From NCBI GenBank assembly GCA_034440355.1, contig JAWXBY010000033.1, positions 62,001 to 126,000 on the forward strand: a DNA stretch of 64,000 bases. Reading direction: 5' to 3'. Each line of letters opens with the position of its first letter. Positions within the stretch are counted from its first letter, which is position 1. Below the pieces are notes generated by a model. It searched no databases. It had not been told where the DNA came from and saw nothing but the letters and a program-made list of their open reading frames with translations. This DNA is from SZUA-430 sp034440355 (GTDB lineage: Bacteria > Pseudomonadota > Alphaproteobacteria > Micropepsales > Micropepsaceae). Of this stretch, positions 1 through 8,196 are shown one piece after another. Made by a program: the position numbers and the translations under genes.

Positions 1-1
1 T

Positions 2-334
2 TCGATCCGCGCTTTGGGGCGGACCGGCGTTCTTGAGCTCAACGTCGTGGGCGACATGAAGCAGCTTCCCGATATCAACGCGCAGGTGCCGAAGATGCTG
101 ACGATGGTGTCGTTCAGCGAAGGCAATCGCTATGCCGATTTCAAGGAAGGCGATCAGACGGCGGCTTACGGCGTCGCGGCGCTGATTGCGGGCGGCGCGG
201 CGGCGAAGGCCGGATTGTTCAAAGGGCTCATCGCACTGCTGCTCGCATCGTGGAAGTTCATTGCGATCGGCGCCGTGGCCGTGGGCGGGATGATCTGGCG
301 GATGTTCAGTAACCGCAAAGAGCCGTCGGCCTAG
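2..334 (+). CDS. DUF2167 family membrane-anchored protein, 3' end only
   Basis: The frame is open from the window edge, so the start lies upstream and only about 110 C-terminal residues are seen. The visible part has a GVLELNVV strand, then a RYADF / AAYG stretch and a glycine/alanine-rich segment KAGLFKGLIALLL, ending in a membrane helix and a basic tail (NRKEPSA). This matches the C-terminal end of DUF2167 proteins, which are predicted membrane-anchored proteins of unknown function in proteobacteria. Its stop codon overlaps the stop of the convergent reductase gene. Identification rests on pattern memory of the family; the function is unknown. Confidence 0.75.
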   Translation, partial: SIRALGRTGVLELNVVGDMKQLPDINAQVPKMLTMVSFSEGNRYADFKEGDQTAAYGVAALIAGGAAAKAGLFKGLIALLLASWKFIAIGAVAVGGMIWRMFSNRKEPSA

Positions 335-1047
335 CGCTTATTGAACGCCACGATCTCGCCGTTGCGTGTCTCCGTCGGCAGGCCGAGGGCGACGATTTGT
401 GGGGCGACGTCTTCCGGGGTCGGCAGGGTCATCGGATCTTCGCCGGGGAAGGCTTTGGCGCGCATGCCGGTTCGGACGGGGCCAGGACTGAAGAGGTTCG
501 CGCGGACCTTTGTCGTCGCGCACTCCGCCGCGTAGGTCTTGATGAGGACGTCGAGGGCGGCTTTCGTGGCGCTGTAGACGCCCCAATAGGCGCGGATGTT
601 TGTCGCGGCGCCTGAGGTGACGAAGATGGCGCGGCCGGCGTCGCTGGCCTTTAGCAGCGGGTCGAGGAATTGGATGAAGCGCAGGTTGGCGTTGACGTTG
701 ACGTCGACGGCTTCGACCCAGTCTTTCGGGTTGATGTTCGTGACCGGTGTGAGCGGGCCGCCGAGGACGCCGGCGTTACCGATCAGGATGTCGAGTTTCT
801 TCCAGCGTTCGGCGATGGCGCCGGCGAGGCGCGGGAAGGCTGGACCGTCTTTCAGATCCATCGGTACCAGCGTCGTCGTGCCGCCGGCTTTGACGATCTG
901 ATTGTCGAGTTCTTCGAGCGCGCCGGTCGTGCGCGCGATGGCGATGACGTGTGCGCCTTCGCGCGCCAGTTCGAGGGCGACGGCGCGTCCGATGCCGCGC
1001 GACGCGCCGCTGACGAGCGCGACGCGATTGGCGAGGCGCTGCGTCAT
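331..1047 (-). CDS. SDR family NAD(P)-dependent oxidoreductase
   Basis: A 238-residue short-chain dehydrogenase/reductase. Residues from MTQRLANRVALVSGASRGIG show the Rossmann glycine motif (GASRGIG), followed by NAG (NAGVLGG) and the catalytic Tyr-x3-Lys in YSATK, with an upstream serine in VTSGAA. The length is normal for a classical SDR. The open frame extends 63 codons further upstream, but that part is an out-of-frame shadow of purF; the ATG at 1047 overlaps the purF TGA as ATGA, so translation is probably coupled. The substrate cannot be told. An SDR directly after purF is common in alphaproteobacteria. Confidence 0.9.
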   Translation of the reverse strand: MTQRLANRVALVSGASRGIGRAVALELAREGAHVIAIARTTGALEELDNQIVKAGGTTTLVPMDLKDGPAFPRLAGAIAERWKKLDILIGNAGVLGGPLTPVTNINPKDWVEAVDVNVNANLRFIQFLDPLLKASDAGRAIFVTSGAATNIRAYWGVYSATKAALDVLIKTYAAECATTKVRANLFSPGPVRTGMRAKAFPGEDPMTLPTPEDVAPQIVALGLPTETRNGEIVAFNKR

Positions 1048-2501
1048 ACGGCGAGCAGCGAAAGCTGGCCGCCGTCGGTTTCGCTGTCGCGGTCGGTGAG
1101 GGCCGTGGGGTAGTCGCCGGTGAAGCAGGCGTCGCAGTAGCGTGTGGCTTTGGCGTCGCGGCGGGCGTGACGGAGGGCGCGATAGAGGCCGTTGATCGAG
1201 ATGAAGTGGAGCGAGTCCGCTTCGATGAAGCGGCACATTTCGGCGACGGTGTAGTTCGCGGCGAGGAGGTTTTTCTTTTCCGGCGTGTCGACGCCGTAGA
1301 AGCAGCTGTCGGTCGTGGGCGGGCTGGCGATGCGCATGTGGACTTCGGCGGCGCCGGCGTCGCGCACCATTTTGATGATCTTCTTCGAGGTCGTGCCGCG
1401 GACGATGGAGTCGTCAATCAGCACCACGCGCTTGCCCTTGAGGCGCGCGCGGTTGGCGTTGTGTTTGAGGCGGACGCCGAGATGGCGGATGTGGTCGCTG
1501 GGTTCGATGAACGTGCGGCCGACGTAGTGGTTGCGGATGATGCCGAGTTCGAAGGGGATGTTCGACGCTTCGGCAAAACCGATCGCGCCGGGGACGCCGG
1601 AGTCGGGAACGGGCACGACCATGTCGGCTTCGACCGGCGCTTCGCGCGCGAGTTCGGCGCCGATGTTCTTGCGCACTTCGTAGACGCCTTGGCCTTCGAT
1701 CATGCTGTCGGGTCGGGCGAAGTAAACGTATTCGAAGATGCAGAAGCGCGGGCGTTGCGGCGGGAACGGCTTATAGGATTGCAGGCCTTCGTCGGAGATC
1801 ACGACGATTTCGCCGGGTTCGACTTCGCGCACGAACTCGGCGTCGATGATGTCGAGGGCGCAGGTTTCAGAGGCGAACACATAGGCGCCGTCGACCTTGC
1901 CGATCACCAGCGGGCGGACGCCGAGCGGATCGCGCACGCCGATGAGTTTCTTGCGGGTGAGGGCGACGAGAGAGTAGGCGCCTTCGACTTGCTTCAACGC
2001 ATCGACGAGGCGATCGACGATTTGGCCGGCGCGCGATGTGGCGACGAGGTGGACGATGCACTCCGTGTCCGAGGTCGAATAGAAGATCGAGCCGTTGCGG
2101 ACCAAACGTTGGCGCAGCGCGTAGGCATTGGTTAGGTTGCCGTTGTGGGCGATGGCGATGCCGCCGTTGGCGACGTCGGCGAAGAAGGGCTGGATGTTGC
2201 GATTGAGCGAGCCGCCGGTGGTCGAGTATCTGACGTGGCCAATGCCGGTCGGGCCTCTTAACTTGTCGATCGGGCCGCCGACGGAGAACTGATCGCCGAC
2301 CAGGCCTTCGCGGCGCTCCATGTAGAATTTGCTGTCGTCGCAGGTGACGATGCCGGAGGCCTCTTGTCCGCGATGTTGAAGCGCGTGGAGGCCTAAGGCG
2401 ACGAAGGCGGCTGCGTCGGGTTTGCCCCAAATGCCAAAGATTCCGCACTCCTCGTGGAGCTTGTCGTCCGCGAAGGGGTTGGTCGAGATCTCTTGGTCCA
2501 T
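1044..2501 (-). CDS. purF: amidophosphoribosyltransferase (glutamine PRPP amidotransferase)
   Basis: First committed step of de novo purine synthesis: PRPP plus glutamine gives phosphoribosylamine. The 485-residue product has an N-terminal propeptide of 18 residues ending HEE before the nucleophile Cys19 in CGIFGI, so it should be self-processed. The C-terminal phosphoribosyltransferase domain has the PRPP loop VVLIDDSIVRGTT. Cysteines in CIFEYVYF, DSCFYG and YCDACF match the positions of the [4Fe-4S] ligands of the Bacillus subtilis-type enzyme. It lies 1 nt after cvpA and overlaps the SDR gene, forming the usual cvpA-purF operon. Confidence 0.98.
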   Translation of the reverse strand: MDQEISTNPFADDKLHEECGIFGIWGKPDAAAFVALGLHALQHRGQEASGIVTCDDSKFYMERREGLVGDQFSVGGPIDKLRGPTGIGHVRYSTTGGSLNRNIQPFFADVANGGIAIAHNGNLTNAYALRQRLVRNGSIFYSTSDTECIVHLVATSRAGQIVDRLVDALKQVEGAYSLVALTRKKLIGVRDPLGVRPLVIGKVDGAYVFASETCALDIIDAEFVREVEPGEIVVISDEGLQSYKPFPPQRPRFCIFEYVYFARPDSMIEGQGVYEVRKNIGAELAREAPVEADMVVPVPDSGVPGAIGFAEASNIPFELGIIRNHYVGRTFIEPSDHIRHLGVRLKHNANRARLKGKRVVLIDDSIVRGTTSKKIIKMVRDAGAAEVHMRIASPPTTDSCFYGVDTPEKKNLLAANYTVAEMCRFIEADSLHFISINGLYRALRHARRDAKATRYCDACFTGDYPTALTDRDSETDGGQLSLLAV

Positions 2502-2502
2502 T

Positions 2503-3201
2503 CTATGGTTTCGATGCGGAGCGTACGAGCTGGTCTAACGCGCGGCGATCGCCTGCGTCATAGGCCTTACCGTTGTCCCCACCGCCCTCTTTGTTGTCGG
2601 TGTCCGTTTTTTCGACCGGCTTTTTTTGTGCCGTTGTTGCGCCTTTTGCGGCGGGCTTAGGCTTGTCGCTTTCCTGGACGGGCTGTTCTTCTTCGACGGC
2701 GTCTGCGTCCGTCTTTTTCTTCTTTGCGCCGAACGACAGAATGACGTCGGCCGTTCCCTTGACGACAGGAAGAAGCCGCGCCTCACGCACCCATTCGGGT
2801 TGCTTGGCGCTCGGCGCGAGGGATGAATACACGATGTAGCCCAGACCTACGACCAACAATCCGCGCGCGAGACCGAAGACGAAGCCGAGTGAGCGATCGA
2901 GGGGGCCGGCGCGCGAGCCGCGCACCAGCTCTGTCAGGCGGAAGCTGACGAAGGAGGCAGGGATCAGCAGCAGGAAGAACACGCCGATGAGGGCCAAGAT
3001 GTCGGCCAGCATTTCGGGCTGCAGCAGCGAGCGCGCGAAGGGTTTGGCGGCCGGCCAGACGAACACGGCGGCGAGTGCGGCTACGAACCAGGCGCTGACC
3101 GTCAGCGTTTCTTTCATGAAACCGCGATAGGCCGCTATCAGGCCGGAGATCAACAAAATCCCCAGCACAACGAAGTCGACGATCGTCAGCGGGATCTCCA
3201 T
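2503..3201 (-). CDS. cvpA: CvpA family membrane protein
   Basis: A 232-residue protein with four hydrophobic segments in the first 130 residues (starting DFVVLGILLISGLIAAYRG) typical of CvpA, the protein linked to colicin V production and purF expression in E. coli. The C-terminal third (about residues 155-232) is hydrophilic and rich in Lys/Glu/Asp with no predicted fold, ending in a conserved-looking YDAGDRRALDQLV box found in alphaproteobacterial CvpA proteins. Sits between radA (41 nt gap) and purF (1 nt gap), so it is co-transcribed with purF. Its biochemical role is not settled. Confidence 0.92.
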   Translation of the reverse strand: MEIPLTIVDFVVLGILLISGLIAAYRGFMKETLTVSAWFVAALAAVFVWPAAKPFARSLLQPEMLADILALIGVFFLLLIPASFVSFRLTELVRGSRAGPLDRSLGFVFGLARGLLVVGLGYIVYSSLAPSAKQPEWVREARLLPVVKGTADVILSFGAKKKKTDADAVEEEQPVQESDKPKPAAKGATTAQKKPVEKTDTDNKEGGGDNGKAYDAGDRRALDQLVRSASKP

Positions 3202-3242
3202 GGGCGCCTGGTGAGCTGTACCATAGGTGTCGATCTTTTGGG

Positions 3243-4604
3243 TTAATGAAGCGTTTGCAATTGGGCAATCAGTGCGGCGACGGACGGTATCGGCGTGAGT
3301 TCTAGTCCCTTCGGTCCCAAAACACCCGGCGGCACAAACGCGCGCTTGAAACCCAATTTCTGAGCTTCCTTCAAGCGGGCATCGGTTTGGCCGACCGCGC
3401 GGATCGTCCCCGACAAGCCGATCTCGCCGAAGAAGACGCAGTCGTGCGGGATGACCTTGCCCAGATGCGACGACATCAGTGCGCTTGCCGCTGCCAAATC
3501 CGCCGCAGGTTCACCGATGCGAAGGCCGCCCGCGACGTTGAGGTAGACGTCTTGCGCCGAAATTCCAGCGCCGGCGCGTGCGTCCAAAACGGCCAGCACC
3601 ATGGCGAGCCTGGCGGAATCCCAGCCGACGACCGCGCGGCGCGGGGCGCCGTAGCTGGCTTGCGCCACGAGGGCCTGGATTTCCACGAGGAGGGGCCGCG
3701 TTCCTTCGACGCCCGCGAACACGGCGGCGCCTGAGGCGCGCGTTTCTTTGGGGCCGAGAAAGAGGGCTGACGGATTCGCCACTTCGGTGAGGCCGCTTTC
3801 CTGCATTTCGAAGACGCCGATTTCGTCGGTGGGTCCGAAGCGATTCTTCACCGCGCGTAAAATGCGGAAATTGTGGCCGCGTTCGCCTTCGAAATAGAGC
3901 ACGGCGTCGACCATGTGCTCGACCACTCGGGGACCGGCGATTTGGCCGTCCTTCGTCACGTGGCCGATGAGGAGGAGGGCGGTACCGCGGCGCTTAGCGA
4001 AGCGGATGAGTTCTTGGCTGCAGGCGCGGACTTGGCTGACGGTGCCGGGAGCGGCTTCGATGGAGTCGGCCCAAACGGTTTGGATCGAGTCGACGACCAG
4101 GGCGGCGGGCGGGGTGCCGCTTTCGAGCGTGGTCAGAATGTCGCGCAGGCTGGTTTCGGCGGCGAGCTGAACCGGTGAGTCTTCCAGCCCCAAGCGTTTG
4201 GCGCGCAGGCGGGTTTGGTCGATGCCCTCTTCGCCGGAGATATACACAACCGGTCTGCCGGTTTTGGCGAGCGCTGTCAGCGCCTGAAGCAGCAGGGTCG
4301 ATTTGCCGATGCCGGGGTCGCCGCCGACGAGGAGCGCGGAGCCCGCGACCAGGCCGCCGCCGCAGACGCGGTCGAACTCGGCGATGCCGGTTAGAAGGCG
4401 CGGCGGGGCAGGGGACGTCCCTTTGACCGTCTCCAACGCGATGACGCGGCCGCCGCGGGCGGAGACCTTCGAGCCGGGGATTGCGGCCGCGTCAGCCTCT
4501 TCTGCCAACGAATTCCACGTGCCGCAGGATTCGCAGCGCCCGTTCCACTTCGGAAACGCAGCGCCGCAGGACTGACAGACATATCGGATCGCGGGGCGGG
4601 CCAT
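3243..4604 (-). CDS. radA: DNA repair protein RadA (Sms)
   Basis: RecA-like ATPase that helps process recombination intermediates. The N-terminus has the four-cysteine zinc motif (CQSC ... CESCGTW), then Walker A GGDPGIGKST near residue 95, the RadA signature KNRFG, and a Lon-like C-terminal domain (SAQDVYLNVAGGLRI, HDCVFFGEIGLSG). I choose the ATG at 4604 (MARPAIRYVCQSCG); an in-frame upstream start at 4628 adds eight residues without family support. It heads the radA-cvpA-purF-SDR group and is divergent from the small membrane protein at 4726. Confidence 0.97.
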   Translation of the reverse strand: MARPAIRYVCQSCGAAFPKWNGRCESCGTWNSLAEEADAAAIPGSKVSARGGRVIALETVKGTSPAPPRLLTGIAEFDRVCGGGLVAGSALLVGGDPGIGKSTLLLQALTALAKTGRPVVYISGEEGIDQTRLRAKRLGLEDSPVQLAAETSLRDILTTLESGTPPAALVVDSIQTVWADSIEAAPGTVSQVRACSQELIRFAKRRGTALLLIGHVTKDGQIAGPRVVEHMVDAVLYFEGERGHNFRILRAVKNRFGPTDEIGVFEMQESGLTEVANPSALFLGPKETRASGAAVFAGVEGTRPLLVEIQALVAQASYGAPRRAVVGWDSARLAMVLAVLDARAGAGISAQDVYLNVAGGLRIGEPAADLAAASALMSSHLGKVIPHDCVFFGEIGLSGTIRAVGQTDARLKEAQKLGFKRAFVPPGVLGPKGLELTPIPSVAALIAQLQTLH

Positions 4605-4725
4605 GGCGGCGGAACATAGGGGGATCAAACGATTCGGACAACGTCACGCAGCCAGGGGAATTCGCGCCTCGATGGCTGTAAGGGGCGGTTGTTGTATGGT
4701 CGCCACCGGATTCTCGGGGGATGAA

Positions 4726-4929
4726 ATGAAAACAACGAATTGGCGGTTTGTGATTGTGGGCGGGGTGATGATCGGGCTTGCGATCGGGTTTTTCGTCGTC
4801 ATGGGGGCGATGGCGTCGCAGTCGACGGATCCGGCGGCGTTGATGTCGACGGTCGGCACGGTTTCCGGCGTCGTGGCGGCGCTTGGGATTACGCTCGGCG
4901 TGCTGGGCTTTATGGGGAAGAAATTCTAG
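4726..4929 (+). CDS. small two-helix membrane protein, unknown function
   Basis: A 67-residue product starting MKTTNWRFVIVGG with two hydrophobic helices (about residues 8-30 and 40-62) joined by a short polar loop (SQSTDP) and ending GKKF. The ATG at 4726 is preceded by a GGGGG tract; the same frame stays open upstream but without a good start. No family recognised. The gene ends by overlapping the stop of the convergent Rieske gene. Architecture and some residues resemble the 68-residue protein at 6050-6256 on the other side of the Rieske gene. Confidence 0.6.
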   Translation: MKTTNWRFVIVGGVMIGLAIGFFVVMGAMASQSTDPAALMSTVGTVSGVVAALGITLGVLGFMGKKF

Positions 4930-6035
4930 GCCGGCGCGCGCTCGAGTTTCGCTTCGGGGATCAGGTTGCGCATACGGTTGGCGAAGCTCGCCAGGCAGAC
5001 CTCTTTTGGCGAGAGCGGGCCGCTGGTGTAGCTCGACGACGTCATGCCGGCTTGGACGCCTTCGATGAGGCTGGTGTCTTCGGCGTTCACCTGGCGGTTG
5101 ATGCGCCAATTGAGATAGCGCGCGGCTTTGAGTTCGCGGGTCGTGTGCGGGTGGATGTAGGCGATTTCGCGGATCAGCGTTTCCGTCGGTGAGACGGGAA
5201 TGAACTGCATGAAGTCGACTTGGTCCGGGTAGATGTCGAACGCAACGTTGGGCCAGAGTTTGTAGTAGACCCAGGTGCGGCGCAGGTTTGCGGGCACGTG
5301 CGTAAGGCTGCCCAGCAAGCTTTGGTACGCGCGTTCGGACCAGTTCTCCGACGTGTTCTGCTGGAGTTCACCGGACATTTTGTCGACCCAAGTTTGGGCT
5401 TCGATCTTGTAGGTCGAGCCGAAGAGGCGGCTTAAGCCCGGGTGAGCGACGTTGATGTGCATGCCGTCGGAGTAGTTGTCGGCGATGTTTTTCCAGTTCA
5501 CCGTTCGCGGGCGCAGCGTGACGCGGCCGTTCGGGACCAGGCTTTCGAGCGCGTAGGGTTTTAGTTCGTCCGTGTACGGCGCCATCATTTCGGCGATCGA
5601 CGGCAGGCCTTTCTCGAAGCGGACGAAGATGAAGCCTTGGAAGATTTCCTGCTCAACGGGGTGCAGGCCGTGTTTCGATTTGTCGAGCGCCTCGAAGCCT
5701 TGCCATTTTGGAATGCCGGCGAGAGCGCCTTCGAGTGTGTAGCTCCAGGCGTGATAGGGGCACACGAGGCGGTGGCCGCAGGAGCCGCGCGATTGCGGCG
5801 CGAGCTTTGCGGCGCGGTGGCGGCAGACGTTGTGGAAACTTCTCAGTTCGCCGTCCTGGCCGCGCAAGGTGACGACGCGGTCGCCCAGTACGTCGAGCGT
5901 GACGTAGTCGCCGGGGTTCGGCGCGTCGGAGATGTGGCCCATGATATGCCACGTCTGGCGGAACACCTTTTCGCGTTCCAACTCGAAGAATTTCGGGTCG
6001 GTGTAGAGCCAACCGGGAAGACTTGTCGCGCTCAA
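4926..6035 (-). CDS. Rieske [2Fe-2S] aromatic ring-hydroxylating oxygenase, alpha subunit
   Basis: The protein has an N-terminal Rieske domain with CRH ... CPYH cluster ligands and a C-terminal catalytic domain with the mononuclear iron motif NYSDGMHINVAH (two His). This is the alpha-subunit architecture of ring-hydroxylating oxygenases and of choline/carnitine-type monooxygenases. No reductase or ferredoxin gene is adjacent, so electron donors must be encoded elsewhere. The open frame runs to 6242 but the N-terminal part is a shadow of the upstream membrane ORF; I choose TTG at 6035 because a GGAG lies 8 nt upstream and the protein then starts LSATSLPGWLY, just before the Rieske fold. About 369 residues. 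Substrate unknown. Confidence 0.88.
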   Translation of the reverse strand: MSATSLPGWLYTDPKFFELEREKVFRQTWHIMGHISDAPNPGDYVTLDVLGDRVVTLRGQDGELRSFHNVCRHRAAKLAPQSRGSCGHRLVCPYHAWSYTLEGALAGIPKWQGFEALDKSKHGLHPVEQEIFQGFIFVRFEKGLPSIAEMMAPYTDELKPYALESLVPNGRVTLRPRTVNWKNIADNYSDGMHINVAHPGLSRLFGSTYKIEAQTWVDKMSGELQQNTSENWSERAYQSLLGSLTHVPANLRRTWVYYKLWPNVAFDIYPDQVDFMQFIPVSPTETLIREIAYIHPHTTRELKAARYLNWRINRQVNAEDTSLIEGVQAGMTSSSYTSGPLSPKEVCLASFANRMRNLIPEAKLERAPA

Positions 6036-6049
6036 AGATGCGGCTCCGG

Positions 6050-6256
6050 TCAGCGTTTGTCGGTGAGCGTGGCGATGCCGAAGCCTGCGCCGCCGCCGCC
6101 CAGCAGGCCTGCCACCATGATGAAGTAGCGCACGATCGTGTCGGACTCGAAGGCGTAGTTGAAGGCGACGTACGCCGCGACGGCCATGCCGGCGAAAGCG
6201 CCGATGACGGCGAAGCGGTGGGCGCGCGGGCGTTCGCTCCATTTCGGTGCTGCCAT
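6050..6256 (-). CDS. small two-helix membrane protein, unknown function
   Basis: 68 residues beginning MAAPKWSERPRAHRF, with hydrophobic helices at about residues 15-33 and 41-62 and a TDKR end. The ATG at 6256 has GGGGGAG upstream. It lies just upstream of the Rieske oxygenase in the same direction (14 nt before its TTG), so they are probably co-transcribed. The arrangement (RF-V-G start, Gly-rich second helix, basic end) resembles the protein at 4726-4929. No known family. Confidence 0.6.
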   Translation of the reverse strand: MAAPKWSERPRAHRFAVIGAFAGMAVAAYVAFNYAFESDTIVRYFIMVAGLLGGGGAGFGIATLTDKR

Positions 6257-6377
6257 TATACTCCCCCTGGCGGCGGTCGGCCGGTGGGGTGCATCATAGA
6301 CCGGCCTTCGCGGGCGCCGAAAGGGCCATGCGTGGCCCAATGCGAGCGGTAGCCGGTATCGTCTTCGCTCGTTCCTC

Positions 6378-6839
6378 CTAAAATTCGGCGACGGCGCCCT
6401 TGCCGCGGTTTCTTGAACCCCTCGTCCGCGGTGCAGGACATGAGTGCTTGCGAGCGAAAAGTGCGCAGGAGTCATCGTCAGCGATGCGTAGCGTGTCGGC
6501 GCGTGGGTCCGCGATGTCGCCAAGAGCGGCGCATATGTCTTGGTGGATGCGCTCGGCGGCGGCGCCGGCGCGAGCGGGGTCCGTGGTCGCGAGCAGCAAG
6601 AAGAAGCCGTCGGCGGTCCAGACGACGCGGTCGCGCTTGCGCACCACGCGATAGAGGCGGCGTTCGAGATTGAGGCGCGCGCGGTGGACATCCGGCGCGG
6701 GCAGGCCTGCGGGCAGCATTAGTTTCAAATCGAAGAAAAACGATATCGCGTCGTCGTGTTTGCCTTCGGCCAGGTCCTCGAAGCGGCGATGAAAGTCGGC
6801 GGGCTCCAGCGTCGAATGCTTAATTTGCGCTTCTCGCAT
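6378..6839 (-). CDS. degenerate GGDEF-like protein
   Basis: 153 residues. The segment RDRVVWTADGFFLLLAT followed by an alpha-helix AGAAAERIHQDICAAL has the layout of the end of a GGDEF diguanylate cyclase domain (R-x-D-R-V ... active-site loop ... A-RI-x-x-I), but the GGDEF loop itself is replaced by TADGF, so it should not make c-di-GMP. The start at 6839 (MREAQIKHSTLE) has AGGG 7 nt upstream; an upstream TTG at 6869 is less likely. The C-terminus from about residue 125 is basic and cysteine-containing with no clear fold. Assignment to the GGDEF fold is an inference from pattern only. Confidence 0.55.
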   Translation of the reverse strand: MREAQIKHSTLEPADFHRRFEDLAEGKHDDAISFFFDLKLMLPAGLPAPDVHRARLNLERRLYRVVRKRDRVVWTADGFFLLLATTDPARAGAAAERIHQDICAALGDIADPRADTLRIADDDSCALFARKHSCPAPRTRGSRNRGKGAVAEF

Positions 6840-7123
6840 GGGATATCCCTTGTTTGAGATTTGCGACAAAGGCGATCATTACGCAGCGGGCTCTAATGGT
6901 GTGCGAACGGCTGAGGGAGTTTTTGATTCAACGTTGAACTTAATTTTCGGGAACGCAGAGAGCCGCGCTCCAGCATGCGTCGGCCGTTGACGTTTTTGTC
7001 AAATAGCGCGCGTTACGTGACGTTCGGGCGCGACAGACGCCGAAATTGGCACAGCATCGACGGACCTTTGTGGAACCTGACCGAAGGCTGGTCGTTGTGT
7101 GTGGAGCAACGCGCTGGGAGCCC

Positions 7124-7588
7124 ATGCATAGCCGGCCGAAACTGCATTTCAGCCTTCACTTCGAGCGCGATTTCGAGGCGCTTTCCGCGATTGAGAAACT
7201 CGTCGACCGCAACGCCTATGAAGTGTTGGGGTATTTCGAGCCCGGCGCGTGGGAGCGGTTGACGCGCGCCGGCGTCGATACCGTCAAGCGCTGGGTCGAC
7301 ACTCAGGTGTCGCGCGCTGATGGGGTGATCGTATTGGTCGGTGCGCAGACGTTTTCGCGGCCGATGGTGCGCTATGAGATTGCGCGTGCGGCGGCCCTGA
7401 AGCGAGGGTTGTTCGGTCTTTCGCTTGACGGAAAGGCCACCAAGAACCGCAATCAGTTCGAGTATGTGACCTTTCCGGCGGGCGTCACGCGTCACACCTA
7501 TCCCGTGTTCGATCCGCCGGACGATCAGCATGCGACGGTCATGAACGCGCGCATCGCGGAGGCGTTGCGCGTGGCTGGGCGGGCTTAG
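7124..7588 (+). CDS. TIR-like domain protein (DUF1863 / ThsB-type)
   Basis: 154 residues covering a single TIR-like domain: a first strand KLHFSLHFERDF, a helix VKRWVDTQ, a core strand GVIVLVGAQT, then MVRYEIARA and a strand LFGLSL. This order matches the MTH538/DUF1863 family that contains ThsB, the TIR sensor of the Thoeris anti-phage system, in which the enzyme makes a cyclic ADP-ribose-type signal from NAD. Glu85 in VRYEI sits where the catalytic glutamate of TIR enzymes is found; the usual Trp before it is Met. ATG at 7124 has GGGAG upstream. No ThsA-like effector is next to it. Its stop overlaps the convergent DUF1993 gene. Confidence 0.8.
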   Translation: MHSRPKLHFSLHFERDFEALSAIEKLVDRNAYEVLGYFEPGAWERLTRAGVDTVKRWVDTQVSRADGVIVLVGAQTFSRPMVRYEIARAAALKRGLFGLSLDGKATKNRNQFEYVTFPAGVTRHTYPVFDPPDDQHATVMNARIAEALRVAGRA

Positions 7589-8106
7589 GCCTTCATGCGC
7601 AGCTGACCCATATAATCGCGTTTGCCGAGCGGTACGCCTTTCGTGCGCAGGATGTCGTAGGCGGTCGTGGCGTGGAAATGGACGTTCGGCAACGAAAACG
7701 ACAACACGAAGTTTGCTGCGGTGAAAGGCAGTTTGAAGTCGCGCATCTGGAAGGTGATGTCGCTGTCTTGGTAAGCGTTGACGTCGGCGGGCGTCATCTT
7801 CGCCAGCGTATCCCGCGTGTCGGAGACGAGTTTTTGCAGGGCCGCATAGTCGTGCGATGGCGATCCCGACGGCGGTGCGAAGGCGCCGTTCTTGATGCCT
7901 TCGATTGTGCCCAGCGAATGATGGCAGACCGACTGAACCTGGAAGCGGAAGGGAAGCATGTCGGCGAAGAGGCGCGTTTCGACGATCTCGTTCGGGTCGA
8001 TGTTGTTCGCGGTGAAGTGCTTGTGTGCGCGGTCCATGAAATGCGTGACGCCGCCCAGTGTTTGCAGGTAGCTCGCCACGCTTAGGTCGTAAAGTGATGT
8101 CGCCAT
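7585..8106 (-). CDS. DUF1993 family protein
   Basis: 173 residues matching DUF1993, a family of helical-bundle proteins (DinB-like) of unknown function: N-terminal LYDLSVASYLQTLGG, a central RLFADMLPFRFQVQ, a C-terminal FVLSFSLPNVHFHATTAYDILR, and the usual GKRDYMG ending. Histidines in SVCHHSLG and NVHFHATT could bind a metal, by analogy with DinB proteins. It converges on the TIR gene with a 4-nt overlap and diverges from the AraC regulator. Role not known. Confidence 0.88.
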   Translation of the reverse strand: MATSLYDLSVASYLQTLGGVTHFMDRAHKHFTANNIDPNEIVETRLFADMLPFRFQVQSVCHHSLGTIEGIKNGAFAPPSGSPSHDYAALQKLVSDTRDTLAKMTPADVNAYQDSDITFQMRDFKLPFTAANFVLSFSLPNVHFHATTAYDILRTKGVPLGKRDYMGQLRMKA

Positions 8107-8196
8107 CGGCTTGTCCTCGTTCGGTTCGATGCGGGGTGAAGGGGATAGGTCCGGCGCGCTCTGGTCAAGGGTGTCGCTCTGACGCTAGGGTTTGCG

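Noticed and set aside
331..1236. 63-residue N-terminal extension of the SDR
   Set aside because: Arg-rich shadow of purF; the ATG overlapping the purF stop is the normal coupled start.
1167..2135. 322-codon open frame antisense to purF
   Set aside because: High G+C makes long antisense frames; the composition (Asp/Glu/Val/Ala-rich) mirrors purF codons and no ribosome site or family is seen.
7046..7123. 26-residue N-terminal extension of the TIR protein
   Set aside because: ATG at 7124 has a better ribosome site and matches the family start (strand KLHFSLHF).
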